Positions 39,345 to 52,358 of a stretch of DNA of 64,000 nucleotides are shown here, piece by piece; within the stretch, counting starts at the first letter, position 1, and every line of letters begins with the position of its first letter. The notes below the pieces were generated by a model. That model was not told where the DNA came from. It ran no database searches and saw nothing but the letters and a program-made list of their open reading frames with translations. The stretch comes from Temnopleurus reevesii. Taxonomy: Eukaryota > Echinodermata > Echinoidea > Temnopleuroida > Temnopleuridae. A program made the position numbers and the translations under genes. The stretch spans positions 214,806 through 278,805 of the forward strand of contig BQKZ01000036.1 in assembly GCA_036244855.1 (NCBI GenBank), written 5' to 3'.

Positions 39345-39500
39345 CATTACAAAATTGCAATTGATCGCAAATCAATAGCAAACTTGAATGTGCATTTTTA
39401 TTTGTGCACTGTCTGTTCTTTTGAGAAGACATGATTGGTGCTTGTTTATTAACAGCAACATGCAATTGATTTCAACTTTGTAGCAACACCCCAAAGTTAT
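39345..39500. repeat. Diverged repeat, copy 2
   Basis: Contains CTTGAATGTGCATTTTTATT, GTGCACTGTCTGTTCTTTTG and AGAAGACATGATTG in the same order as copy 1, ending TTGTAGCAACACCCC. That end resembles the terminus of the MITE at 45928-46086 (TTGAACAACACCCCC), so it may be an old relative. Confidence 0.5.
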
Positions 39501-42500
39501 TTGAGATTTTCCCAGCCAATTTCATCAGAGGAGCATTCAAATCAGGGAATAGAATTTTATATTCGACAGACTTTCGTACAGTCGCTTGTACCATTACTAA
39601 TCTTATTAGTAATTTAATTTTGATGGGTATTTTTTTTTTACATTGGTAGCGCAAAGTGGTCTATTAATTTCATGCCAATCAAATTGGTTGTTTGATTTTA
39701 CCTTGAATTTGAAAACACTTCTGGTGTTATTTGCATGCTGACATTTAAGGATTTAAATGAATGAAAGGAAACTTTTAATGAAGTTGCACAGGAAGACTGA
39801 TACTAAAATGTTTTATAAACTACAATTAGCAAATCCGCCACAAAGCAGTAGAAATAACAGGAATTCAAATGACATTTTTCTTGATTATTTGTGATGCACA
39901 TTGCAGTAATTAATTCAAACTTAATTGGCTCTTTTTTACATTTGCTTACCCAACATCATGCTAAAGACTGCTCATTTGGGGTTTTATAAGCCTATCCAAC
40001 AATACTTAAACCTAAGAAATGGAGATAGATCAATGCCATACAACCCCTTTCATGCAACATCTTTTAGGGGGAGAAATCTGATCCTGGATAAATATTTGAA
40101 AAGAGGCGGTACCCATCCCAATATCAAACATGTGTGCTGTAGAGATGACAAAGCGACCGGCAACAAGCCTTGAAAACAAGCAAGATGATGCCAAAATTCT
40201 CAGAAAAATTTGTCTTTTAGGCAAGCCTTTAAAGGCAATTTCACATTTACATTGCATTCTGGTTTTGAATACAGCCTCATGTGTCAAACATATCAGATGA
40301 GATTTATGGTTTTTCTTTTCATTTAGGGGAAAACCCTGCCAAGTAATAAACCGCTTGTTTGTGAGGATAAGTAAAACCACTATGGTAATCCAACCAACTG
40401 TTATTAGTGAATTAAGACTGTAATGGAATGAGAATATCATAGTGATAGTTGGAAATTGTGAAATTTTGCTGTGAAAGAAATCCTTTGGCTGGAAGAAAAA
40501 TATCCATAGAGAAGATAAATGATAACCCAAACCATTCTTTTTTCATTTTTTCTGGCATGAGCTTTATTATTGTTGGTATTTGCTTGGTCATTTGATCATT
40601 CATTGATACGTTCAGTCTCATCCATCCATGTATGCATTCAATCATTCTACATGATACAAGCTAAAGACACAATGGCCCGAGTTGGAATAAAAGCTTTAAA
40701 AATTACCTGCTGGGGTTTCTCAAAAGTGGTGAAGATTCCTTTAAGGTCTATATGAGAGAGAGTGAGACATGCCAATAATGCATTACTTTCTCACTCTGTG
40801 TGTAATGAGATGTTTGCCGACTGTCTGAAAAGAGTGACTTTTGATTCTCTCAAGAAAAGCAATTAAGGGGAGGACTGCCTAGTATTATAAGTGAATATTA
40901 AAAACTCTATTTCTTTGTTGTGTAACATCTTTATTTCAATTAGATTTTGTTTTCTAATTATGAATAGAAGAAATTATATTTTGATATAAAAAATTTGACA
41001 CATGACCCGCCTAATTAGCATATAAATGAATAAGTAGGATATTAATTGGGGTAGTCCTCAAGCAAAAAGTAATCATTAAAATCCTCTTGAAATTTGCATG
41101 CGTAGTCTTTAACCCCTTACAATAAATTTGAGTGAATTTTTTTGTAAAGTGATTAATTATATTATATGTTCTTAATCAATTTAATAATTTTCAGCTATGG
41201 GATTAAGCTAATTATATATTCATGGCATTTAATTTACACTTTTATTCATCAATTTTAAAAAGTAATCCATTCAATCTTTAGAATGCATCTCTAGATACCT
41301 GTGTAAGAAATTTTGTTAGCATTTTTAATTGCAATGTGAAATTATTAATACACATATAACCCCAATATTTTCCATAACATCTGCTAACCTTTTCTGACTT
41401 TTTACTCATATTACATTTGATAAGGGGTTCTAAATCCTATTCACCTAAGTAATTAATTCAGTACATCAATTTACATTGTACATATTTTCATTGTTCACTG
41501 CCATCAACTATTTATGACTGTTACTCACAAAGGATCTCCAAATATCCAAGTCAGTCTCACAATTAATTCCGAATCTCAGGATTTGAGCACCTAATTCAGA
41601 ATAAAACACCACCACTTGTCTTGTTGGCCCAATCTTAGTATCCACTTTCATTCATATGAAGGGTAAAATTCATCAGTCAATGTAACAAAGGGTCTCTAAC
41701 ATAATGGTTTGGTGAACAGTTGCAATCCAGCGGGTGAATATGGCTTCTTCTGTATTTTAGTTTGATGTTCAGATGGTAAACAAATAAAACGGATCACATA
41801 CTCCTCTATCAAGTGCAATATGGTTTACAAAGCAACTGTAAAGGTTGTCTGCTAGAACACACAATCTTTCACTATGTCTCCCCCTTAAACGAGATTGAAG
41901 CAATCCAATGGCATGTATTTATATAATATATATTCCTTTGATACAATACAAAGGACTTAAAACTCTGACACCATCACTTTTATTTGTGTGGTTTAAAACT
42001 TTTTACAATTCTTATTTTGGGGGGAGGAGGGGGAAGAATCAGCTCGATAGTGTAATTTAGTAAAGAGAAATCATAAATAGCAAATAAAAGAGATGCTTAT
42101 AATTGATGAGAAAGGAAGGATGGAAACAAAGCATTGAAGAGAAAGCGAGAAAGCACACCATAGGAAAAAACAGATGTAAAACTTTTGCTTAATACAGCAT
42201 TTAGACAGAATAGAAATATTGAATATGGCACTTCTCCATCTCTAAAAGGAAATGACCAACTTTTTTGTTGTGTTTATATCTCATAGTATACCCATTGGGC
42301 ATGTAAATCAAAGAGTTATGTATTATATATCTCCAAATATACATGTATGTGACCTTTACTAACAAAGAATATAGCTAAACCTCACTTATTTTACATGTAG
42401 ACATGTTGAGACATGTTCACTTTGGTTGTCATAGAGAATTGATAATATTTGCTAGTATTCCATACTTTTGTAATGTACTGTGGAACATATATAAACAATC

Positions 42501-42888
42501 TTTTGTGTAGAATTTATATGCGTTTATGAAGAAAGAAGTCTTTCATACCTGCTCACATAACACCTCCACATCTTATTGAGAGATTTAATTTGTCAAAATT
42601 TGTTCTCCAGTTGAACAGTTCAGATTTCATGCTCAACAAAGTATCAATTCAGAATATTTTGAATCATCTACATACTACCTCGATAACATTTATGGAATTG
42701 CTTATATTATCCATTATTTTTTTAATTTCATTAAAAATCCTGCCCAAACACAATTTTTTTCATTCCAAAAAATTATTTATGATGTACATTTTCTTCATTT
42801 TCACCAATGTCAAGGTCACTTCATGTATGCTTGTGACATTGGCGCTATTGTATGCATACCATGCTGAAGAAAACATCCATTCATATCT

Positions 42889-43070
42889 CATTTTATGTGA
42901 AATCAATGCTCAGATAATAGGACTCTTCCACATTTTGTGCATTTTTGTAATGATTTTTTGTATAATCTTCTACTGTTAAAAAAATCCTTCATTCTTAATT
43001 TTATGTGAAATCAATGCTTTGATAATAAAAACTCTTCATCTTTTTGTGCATTTTTACTCTTGATACTATC
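42889..43070. repeat. Direct duplication of about 75 bp
   Basis: TTTTATGTGAAATCAATGCT, then GATAATA, ACTCTTC and TTTGTGCATTTTT occur at about 42891-42951 and again at about 42999-43060. Confidence 0.75.
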
Positions 43071-43368
43071 AGCAACAATACCCTATGGCAAATATATATT
43101 AAAACTATCATATGATAAGACTGAATGCTTCAATTTAGTCACTAAATATTGATTTTAAAATATTTTTGAGCAATCATCGGAAAAGCAGGAATCAATAAAA
43201 AAAGTAATAACCTTTTTTTTATTGATCTGGTTTTTATACCATTTATAACAAAAAGTTCATTGGTTTCCTCTAGCATTATCTCCTGAAGAATATTTTGAAA
43301 TTATAGAAATATTAGATGCACAAATACAAAACATTCGCAATGATTATACAAATTTTGGAAATATTGAC

Positions 43369-43438
43369 ATGTCATAAGAAATTGCTCAAAATGTTTCTTG
43401 ACATGTCATATATGAAATTGCTCAAAATGTGTTCATAT
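43369..43438. repeat. Short tandem duplication of about 35 bp
   Basis: GACATGTCATA followed by GAAATTGCTCAAAATGT occurs twice in a row, the second copy with four extra bases. Confidence 0.85.
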
Positions 43439-44878
43439 CTACTTCGGATCATAAGGTTAAACTGAGTAATATACTTCTGCTAAAGTTTGCAAACAAAGTT
43501 CCCTTGGAATCCCACTTGTCATGATTACATCATCTATAAACCCCATTTTTCTTCATCAATGAATGTTCTTAATGAGAATGATTGTATGAATCAGGATGTG
43601 TAGCGATCACAATGAGTCATACAGTCCCACACCTAGTCAATCCATGACACCTGATGTGTAAGCCCAAGGGATACCCCAAAATACCAACTCTGGATTCTGA
43701 CTAACCAGTCATTATAGATTAAAAGAAAGCAAAATTAAAGTTTTAAAGTAATTCTTATTCTTATAATCTGATTCCGTCCATGATGTACAATATTTTTTTT
43801 AAAACATTCAATGTTACGAATGAGAAATTAGAGGTTGATAACTTTTTACATGTAGGAAAGGTAATGCTGACTTGAAATATCAATACGATAAACATTGTTT
43901 TTATTGTTGAATGTTCTAGCAAACCAAGCTTCAAAAAAGGAATACATCTCTTTCTTTTTGCTTGGTAGAGAAATGATTAAAAAAGGCTCCATGAAATGTG
44001 CTTCGAATCCATTTTGATTAGTTGATGATATTAAGTGTTTCCAGTTCATGTTCCTTAGCACCACTGTTCAGGTCTAATGGGATTTCATGATCATCTTACA
44101 TTTAGTAGGGGTAGCAGGAAATCATTCCTTAACCTTTTTTTAATATCCCAGGAAAACTTTGGAGATCATTCTAGGTTCATTCACCACCATCCCATCTACT
44201 TCATTGATTGGACGGAAAAGAATTAATGTTGAGTATAGCACATTGCAAATCATGATAAATGCATGGTCATGGTGATTCATGCTCACATGGCCTTTAACCT
44301 ACAAAACATGTCCCAACATGTTACCCTACTCCGGAGGGCCCAAGTCAAAATAGAAGAGGGAATAAAGAACCGAAAGATAGATCCTAGCTGATCACCATTT
44401 CTCTTTGGTATTCATAGCCAATATGAAAGTAATGATTAGGTCTTGTGTTGAAGCTCCAATTCCCTCTTTTATATTTTCTTTTTTTATATGATAATTATAC
44501 TGAATTATTCTGTTAATTTTTCAAATGAGATCATCATCGTGACCTAATACTAGCAATTAGCTTTGATCTATAGCTTATACAATGATAGCTGATAAGGATA
44601 CAATAGCCTACTTCGCAAATAGGGTAAAGTTGATTGTATCTATTATTCATGTAGTTGCTATTTCATAAGCAACTTAGTAATGATTTATGATATGTGGGAC
44701 AAGTGATTATGAGTTTAATTCTCCTTTGATTTGAAAGTTTGCTAAGTACTTTAACAGTAAAAATTAAAGGTGGATCATAAACCCTGTTATATATCAAAAC
44801 CCCTGGAAAATTGAGAAATTTAAAAGGTTCTGATATCATCTCATAATTCTTTAAGCCCATGATCTGGATTATTTGGTA

Positions 44879-45261
44879 ATTTCTTTTTATGAAGATAGAT
44901 AGTGTAACTTATAGGACACTGATTATTTGATTTGACTTTCATGTTTATGACAGTGATTGTGAAAGGTTCAAACTTGAGAGTTATCTAGCTAATTCATATA
45001 TGACAATGATTATTCATAAAGGTATTAACCCTTTAGCAACTGAACTGCCCAACAGGCAGCAATAATGCTACATGTTCACATTCCAGCGAGTAATAGGTAC
45101 CCAATCTCCATTTCCTAATTGGTTAATATATTCAAGACATTGAATTTGATTCAGAAGTGCAAACTTTCTGATTTAGATTGAAGTAATTTAACAACATTTT
45201 ATCATATAGTGTAAAATTTCATACTTTTCTATATTTTTTATCGATGATATTTGAGATAACA
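44879..45261. repeat. Local duplication, copy 1 (ends at an N)
   Basis: Shares ordered blocks with 45302-46215: TATAGGACACTGATTATTTG, AACCCTTTAGCAACTGAACT, AATAGGTACCCAATCTCCA, TGAAGTAATTTAACAACATT and GTAAAATTTCATACTTTT. It stops exactly at the N at 45262. It lacks the MITE and LINE-tail insertions present in copy 2. Confidence 0.85.
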
Positions 45262-45262
45262 N
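45262..45262. other. Single-N join
   Basis: One N between the two duplication copies; probably a scaffolding or contig join. Confidence 0.9.
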
Positions 45263-45267
45263 AATTG

Positions 45268-45301
45268 AAGCCGTACAATATGTCTTAATATTGTACGGCT
45301 T
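45268..45301. other. Perfect hairpin (14-bp arms, 6-nt loop)
   Basis: AAGCCGTACAATAT (45268-45281) and ATATTGTACGGCTT (45288-45301) are exact inverted copies six bases past the N. It could be a terminator-like fold, a tiny foldback element or a contig-end artefact. Confidence 0.9.
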
Positions 45302-45689
45302 AAAACTCTCATATAGATAATAATGTGACATATAGGACATCGGTTATTTGATTTGACTTTTATTAACATGGCACTGCTTGAAGGTTTAAACGTAAGAGCC
45401 ATCTAAGGCCGGCCTCAGACTACCTCCAGAGGTGATCCGAAATTTGAGCCGGTCTCAGGCCTCCTTTATGTTTACACCAAGCTTTAGGCCGGCCTTTTTG
45501 GCTGGTGTAAATGGGGTCTAGGCCATTTATCTAATGCATTTACGGCAAGAAGTTATCAACCCTTTAGCAACTGAACTGCCCGGAACAACCCATCATTTTC
45601 AACATGCTTTTGTCACCATGTCAACCATTGTCGTTCAGCTGTTGGTATGTGTGAAATGTTTAGGGTGGTGAGAAAACAGTTCAATCTAG

Positions 45690-45850
45690 ATTTGATTTGA
45701 TTTAATTTGATTTATTCGTCAGTAGCAACATACATGACTGGATAACTCATGAAAGCCAACAAGGCTTACCAGTATTTCCAATGGGGTCCACTGAAAACTG
45801 TAGACATAATCAGAATTATTTCATATTGTCCATAAGAATGTAGGACAGAC
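45690..45850 (-). mobile_element. Probable non-LTR retrotransposon 3' end, minus strand
   Basis: On the minus strand TGGTAAGCCTTGTTGGCTTT is followed by AATAAATCAAATTAAATC and a short (AAATC)n tail, a LINE-like 3' end. It is absent from duplication copy 1, supporting insertion after or during divergence. Confidence 0.5.
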
Positions 45851-45927
45851 AACAGTAATGCTTTGTACACCTTCCAGTGGGAAATAGGTACCCAATCTCC
45901 AGTTGCTAATAGGTTAATATATTTAAG

Positions 45928-46086
45928 GTGGTGTTGTTCAAAATCAACTGCAAATCAACCATAACTTTGCAAATTGTAACACACATTTTCATATTTGCAT
46001 GGTATGCATATCCAATAAGACGTGCATGAAACAATAATTTTTTATTGGCACATTCCGATCATTTGCAACTTTTGAACAACACCCCC
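45928..46086. mobile_element. 159-bp MITE with TAAG target duplication and an empty site nearby
   Basis: The left end GTGGTGTTGTTCAAAA and right end TTTTGAACAACACCCCC are inverted, and the match continues through a further CTGCAAAT/ATTTGCA block. TAAG flanks both ends (45924-45927 and 46087-46090). Duplication copy 1 has the uninterrupted site AATATATTCAAGACATTGAA near 45127, whereas copy 2 has AATATATTTAAG, the element, then TAAGACCTTGAA. The empty site fixes the boundaries. Confidence 0.9.
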
Positions 46087-46910
46087 TAAGACCTTGAATT
46101 TGATTCATAAGTGTAACATTTATAATTTAGATTGAAGTAATTTAACAACATTTTTATCATATAGTGTAAAATTTCATACTTTTTTATGATTTTTATCTTT
46201 GCTATTTGGGATAACAAGTTCCTTATTCAACCTGATTTTGTTGATTTCATGTTTCCCAATGGCTTACATTTTTATAAGAAACATTTAAATGGCAATATAT
46301 AGGGACATCATTCAATGTTGGCTTAGATCATTTGACAAAGGCTTTGGCACTGATTTTATCATAGGAAAGTAATTATATTTTGACGGTCACTTTTATGGGT
46401 TATTTCACAATATGTGATTATAGAGTGAAAGGATTTTATTCTTCACCTACATGCGTGACCTTTTTATGATATGTAGCTTTATTTTTAATGACAAGTGAAC
46501 CTTTAACATTCACACATTTTGTATGGTTCATATGATTTTTTTTAAATTTACCTCTCAAACCCTGTATTTTCTGTATACTTATCAACATATCAATCAGTAT
46601 TTGAATTAATGATTCATGGCTGAAACAAAGGAGTTACGTCGAGCTTGGTTTGGAACTTATTCTCAGAGTCCACATCAGAATGTGATAGAAAGCGACACCT
46701 TCACTGAATGAAGCAGGTTACGTTGCTAAACAGTGTCAAACGTGCCTAAATTCATTATCTTAAAAGAATTTACATCAGCTTAAATGGTGATACATTCTCA
46801 GTGTATTGCCGCCCCAAGTCATGAATACCCCCTCACCCATTGTTCATTGCAATTAAAACAGGATGGTAAATTTGACACCAAATTACAGAAACTGAATGTG
46901 CATCCTGTTT

Positions 46911-46966
46911 TTATGCCTCCGCCACCGTAAGGTGGTGCCGGAGGCATTATGTTTTCGGGTTGTCCG
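46911..46966. mobile_element. Truncated left end of the TTATGCCTCCGCCA element
   Basis: Identical to 61671-61726, the first 56 bp of the full element, then cut by the N. Confidence 0.85.
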
Positions 46967-46967
46967 N
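46967..46967. other. Single-N join
   Basis: The N sits exactly where the 306-bp identity with 61421-61726 ends, a contig-end signature. Confidence 0.9.
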
Positions 46968-47608
46968 TTTCTTTGGAAAAAGTGACACTAGATTCTGACA
47001 GTTTTCAATGAATTTCATTTTAGTTGGGTATAATCACAAATAGGTTGACTATGATTTCATTAACATAATCGTATCTTGAGTGAACTTGCCACCTTTGAAT
47101 TATTTACCTTTCTGATCTAATACGTGTCAAATGCATTTTTAGATGAAGAGCAATGTTTTGAAATTCATGAGTGAATTTAGATTTTCTCCTGTATTGATCC
47201 TGTCTTTTCCATACACCTCATAATTTGTACTTTGCCTTTAAATGATAAAGCTGTAGATAGAAATATATTCACACCAATTGTGGTTTCCCAGGTACCGGTT
47301 TAATACATCCCAAAACAAAACAAGAAAAGAGGAAGATTCACCACAGATATTCATTGGGTCAATTTTCATGCTTCACTTGATAATTGAGACTCTGTCGTCT
47401 TGAAGATTGAATAATTTCCATCCAAGAGAATGGTTTTGGATTGGCAAGTTTCACTTGACTGGAAGTGTTTGGTTATTATCAGGACATTTGTAGAGTGTTA
47501 GAACCGTTAAGTTACTTTCCCCCAATTGATTAAGTTCTTTTTCATTTTATTGGGAGAAAATTGGATTGATTGGAGAGAAGAAGAGAGAAAGGGAGATAGA
47601 AAGAGAAA

Positions 47609-47630
47609 GAGAGAGAGAGAGAGAGAGAGA
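47609..47630 (+). repeat. (GA)n microsatellite
   Basis: The allelic-looking counterpart at 63665-63695 has more GA units. Confidence 0.9.
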
Positions 47631-50600
47631 TAGAAGAGGGGTTGGAGGGAGGGAGTGAAAAACAGATGGAAAGGAAAAGAAGTGAGATAGACAGGAATTG
47701 AGAAGAGAAAATGAATAATTGAGAAGAAGAGGGTATATTCAAAATGTGGTTTGATAGTGGCAGTGAAGGGGAAAGAATGCAACAAAAATTACCATACAGA
47801 CATGGGAATTAATTTCCTGTGTTACGTTCTGTGTTTTATCAATCTTCATTGTCTATTTGTTCTTACTTCCTTTTCATTTTATCTCTCGTTCAATAGCCAA
47901 TGCAATTTCATTATACATGTATAATATTGTTACCGCCAAGTTTCCTTGTCACCATTGGCAATTTCAAGTTTAATGCATCTTGGTTTCTACAGAAAGTAAT
48001 CGATTAAACTTAGGATCTTGTTGATTAAAATCTTCATTGTGATAAATGTACTCAACTATTTTGTAATTCCTAATATGAATGATAGTTTCAACATTATTTC
48101 ATCATCTTATGGATTAAATTGTTACAACATTCTGCAAATTCCTAAATTAAACCATGAAAAGGAATATTTTTTATTCTTTTTAAATTGTATGGCAGGTAAT
48201 TTGCTAAGATTGCCTTTAACTCTTTTAGTTATTCTTCTTTTTCAGAAGATGTATTTTCCATGCCCTTCTCAAATTTGAACAAAGAATCTAATATCCCATT
48301 ACACGATGAACACCCGTGTTCGTCAAAACAGACAATAGATCAGGACAATAGGTATTGACCTTAAAATGCCATATCAGACTCTAATTTTCTGGATGATCAC
48401 AGGCTAAACACAGTTTAATATATGAATCGTCCTTATTAAACAAATAAAGAGGTTGACAAAAACCCAGGTCCATGGAACATAACTGTATCAAAAAACAGCC
48501 TGTGCCAATGGCAGGGTACATACATTATACAATAATTTAACAATGGATTCTAAGTCTAAGTAAGGGTATAAGAGTGCAACAGTATTTATTGAGAGGGATA
48601 TGTTGGCCTTTTCTGCTGTTTTATGGGTAAAATATCAGAGCCAAAAGTACCAGTACTAATACCTATTTGAATCTATTTCATGAAATTTTGATGAGTTCAG
48701 CAAATAAGCTTTATTCGTAAACCAGGCAAGCCTTGTAAGAATTGTGACCTAAATTTCTTGCACAAGCATCATTTAATCAGTTATAGAATAATGCCCATGT
48801 TAGTGAACCCCAAAATGCCTCTTTCCTAAAACCATGTTAATGTTTTTATAAGTAGCGTATATTCAAAATTGACTTTGCACCCTTTTCCCCTCTCCTTTCT
48901 AATCTCATTTTTAATCTCATTTTCTTAGAGTTGCAAATATCTAGACATTATCCGCATGGACATCCATTTGTGTCTTGCTTAGCTACCAGGGAGTCAGTAC
49001 AATCTAATCAAGATGAACTGGTCTTCGCCTCAGAAACGACAGATAATTGCGTCAAATCAAATCTCAATAATTCTAGCGTGGCCCCTGGACAAGAGGGCTG
49101 TTAAGGCATCAAATTAATTTTCAGAAGGCCAACTCCTCCCGAAATGATGCACTGGATATAATTTTTTCTATCTTTCAATTTTTTCGTCCCCTTTTAAGAT
49201 GAGGAGGGCTGCAGTATGGGTCAAGGTGGTGCTGCTGCCGGTGTATGTTTATCTTGTTGCGGTGCTATGACTCCCATCATGCAGTTTGCGTCATCGTTGA
49301 CGATGGTTGGTGGTACCTGTCCTGGATGCCCAGGGTAGCTCTTTAAACCTAACTCTTGGTTTATTCCTCACGAGGGTTACCACGCACGCACACCCGAGTC
49401 TTTGTGTTTTGCAGATTCCTGATTAATCGCTGCTGGACTTGGTCTTATTTGATTACATTACATGAAGTGAATAAATAGGCCAAGCCCTTATGAGACCTCT
49501 TTCTGTATATTTTTGTTGAAATGGCAAGGTAGGAATTTGCCAAGAAGAAATAATTATTAGAATTAATATCAAAGGCATATACATTTTCAGGTAGTAGAAG
49601 ACACTACTTGATATTCCCTTTTATAATGTCAAGGATTTTTTTTACCTGGTATTCAATTATTTTCATCATGAAATTAATTGATATTGATTTGCAATGACCT
49701 ATTAATCTAGTACTACTAATTTGATTATAAACATTGTATTGTTATTTATCTGGCATCAAATGTGGGCATATGTTGACAGTATTTTTTCTTCCACTTATTT
49801 TCTCCCTGATTATTTTGCTAAGAATAATCATGTACAGGGTAGTTTGTTTAAACTAAAAATGATTAATAGATAGAATGTGCTAAGGAATGATACAAATGGT
49901 CCCTGTGAAGTATAGGTTGCATGATAAAAATTTAAGATAAAAGTAACATGTTACCAATTACATTATATCACTTTCTTTATCTTTCTTTGAATGAAACCCC
50001 AAAACGATTGAACTCAAATCTACATCCATATGAACATCCATATTTCTCCACAATCTTCGTTCTTTCTTTCAAGTGCGATGCCCTTGCCTGCTACCGGCCT
50101 CTTGAAAAGCTCGAGCACCTTCCCCAGCGCACCAAACAGTGTCCTGCGGCTATAAATCCCTGCCAATTTCTGAGTTTGTGCGGGGAATCGATAACTGCGT
50201 GGATGTGCATGAGAAGGGGGTGAGGCAATGCTTTTGAAACATTAAGGGAGCTTGCTTCAGGCCCAACTTAAGTTCTCCCTGTCGGTTTCCGGATCACAGC
50301 AAACCATTCCTTCTTTTATTCCTTTCTGGAATATAGGTCATAATCTTCAGTTCAAGTATTTCTATCCTGAAAGAAATTTTTTATGTAATAAAGATATAAT
50401 GCTAGTAGATAGTAATTCAAATCTAATCTGAAAAAAAAAAATAAGTTTGCTCATGCAGGGAGGGTTGCCTAGAAAGAATCAAATAATTTGCATTAGTTTT
50501 GACAAAGATCAGTGTCACATTCCAATTTACAAGTTTACTTCTTGTCAGATGAAGGAGATCACATAGAATTTATTTTTTGTGATGTGAAGATTGAGCTGAG

Positions 50601-52339
50601 AGAATGACTCCATTTGGGCTACAATTGTGAGCTAATTCCTTCTAAGCAAGCAGAAATTGTAATGGAAATTATTCTATAATTATCCATATGTGATAAAAAA
50701 TGACAATTAAATCAAATTAGACAACTTTTTATTTGGTTTCATTCCTTAGCATCAGTAATGCATTAAACCTGGTTTAAAATGTATTTCTATTAGATGGCAG
50801 AACTTTTCCATGACCCCTCTACTCAGTGTTTCTCCGTTCGACCAATAAAACATTGAAAAGCTGTCAAATACAGAGTATAAGCTTTCCAAAAGTGCCACCA
50901 ATTATTCCCTTATTTGCCTCTTCTCCAGTTTCTCATTTCCGCAAGCTAACAAGTTAGTAAGAAATACCTTGCTTGGAGCTACAGGATGAGATGTCTTACA
51001 CATTAGTGGGATCAGATCCATGTCAACCATCGCAAACCTGTTGCTTGGAGAGTTGATCAACTTCTGAGACTGGACTCTAAACCTTGTTTCAACATTTGTT
51101 AGCCTGGTTTCTTATCCCATAGCAGAGTGCAACAATCCTCACATGTGAAGAATTAACCTCCTTTTCCCATTTAGAAACATTATATTATCATTCCCCAAAG
51201 ACTTCTGATTGAAGCTGCATGCTAGATGTAGACTGGTAGAACTAGGTTTGTCATAATAGCGAAGGGACTGTTGTATAATAGGGTTATCAAGGCTACTTGA
51301 TAAATGATGAAAATAGGTCAACTGTCGCACTCTTGGAAATTAAAAAAAAGCTATTGATATTAACAATCCTCGAAGAATTGTTTCAAATATAAAAAACCAG
51401 GTAGATATATTTTACCCCCAGTAGAGGAGAAATACATTTACCTAATAAATAGATCCCTACATTTGGCGTGTAAGCATCCAACGTACAATGGAGAGTTTAG
51501 AAAGTCAAAGTTGAGATTTCAGCGAGACGGTCAGACGGAAGGATCTTTCTATGTATCTAGGTTAGTGTAGACAATACCCTAAATCGGTGTTAGGATATAT
51601 TCCCTTATGTTTTGGTGAAAAAGATTCTTCTCATCTTATCTATTCCTTTACACAAATCTCCTAACCCTCCAACAATTCTCCCGCCTATCCAATAGGTCTG
51701 TTTTACAAGGAGTTATTGGGTAATCTGTATCCTTTTCAAATCTATTAAATTTTTCAAGAAGTTTGAGATACTTTAAAACTATGTGAGCAGTTAATGGAAG
51801 AGACTGCGCTTGATTAACTTGTAATTGACCAATTTTATAATCATTTTAGTACATGCACTGTAGATGATTGGTCAATTCAAAATAGATATGAAAAAAATCC
51901 TTTCTGATTAATCATTTGCTTTGGAACTGATCTACCACCAACATTCTTGATAAAAGTATCTATCAAGAAATAAAAAACTTAGATTATTTGTCAAATTATA
52001 CCTGATACTCCTGCAGAAATATATTTGCAATTTGACCCATCCATGTAATAGGACCAACTTTCATTACTTACTTCTTCATTATAGACACAAAGAAGCTGTT
52101 TGCTATGTATTTCAAATTGTGAAACCTCAGAAACATTCAAAGCTTCTATAACTTAAAACTTTGAGACATTGGTGTAATTTCCATACTATCATGATAACAG
52201 ATGCTTCCGACACCCCTCTTGCTACTTCTGCTTGCTTTAGATATCCCTTCTTCAAGAGTAAATCTCTTAGGGCTACTCAAAACCCGCTTCTGTTAACAAG
52301 ACCCTTTGGGAAATCGTAAGATGATCCTCAATAGCTTGC

Positions 52340-52358
52340 AAGAGAGAGAGAGAGAGAG
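52340..52358 (+). repeat. (GA)n microsatellite
   Basis: About nine GA units. Confidence 0.85.

Larger units (their letters stand above)
39501..44878. other. Intronic AT-rich DNA with minor direct repeats
   Basis: Two small direct duplications were seen (42889-43070 and 43369-43438). No other feature was recognised. Confidence 0.5.
45302..46215. repeat. Local duplication, copy 2 (with insertions)
   Basis: Carries the same ordered blocks as 44879-45261, plus extra material at about 45410-45540 (with GGCCGGCCTCAG / AGGCCGGCCTTT motifs), 45690-45850 and 45928-46086. Divergence is clearly above that of the 46661/61421 pair. Confidence 0.85.
46661..47933. repeat. Large duplication, copy A (split by an N at 46967)
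   Basis: 46661-46966 is identical to 61421-61726 over 306 bp. After the N, 46968-47933 matches about 63029-64000 with an estimated 2-4% substitutions and small indels, including a GA microsatellite length difference. About 1.3 kb present in copy B (61727 to about 63028) is missing at the N. Confidence 0.95.

Noticed and set aside
49190..49420. Exon or CpG-type promoter in a GC-richer patch
   Set aside because: All frames are interrupted quickly, and no promoter motif combination could be supported by eye.
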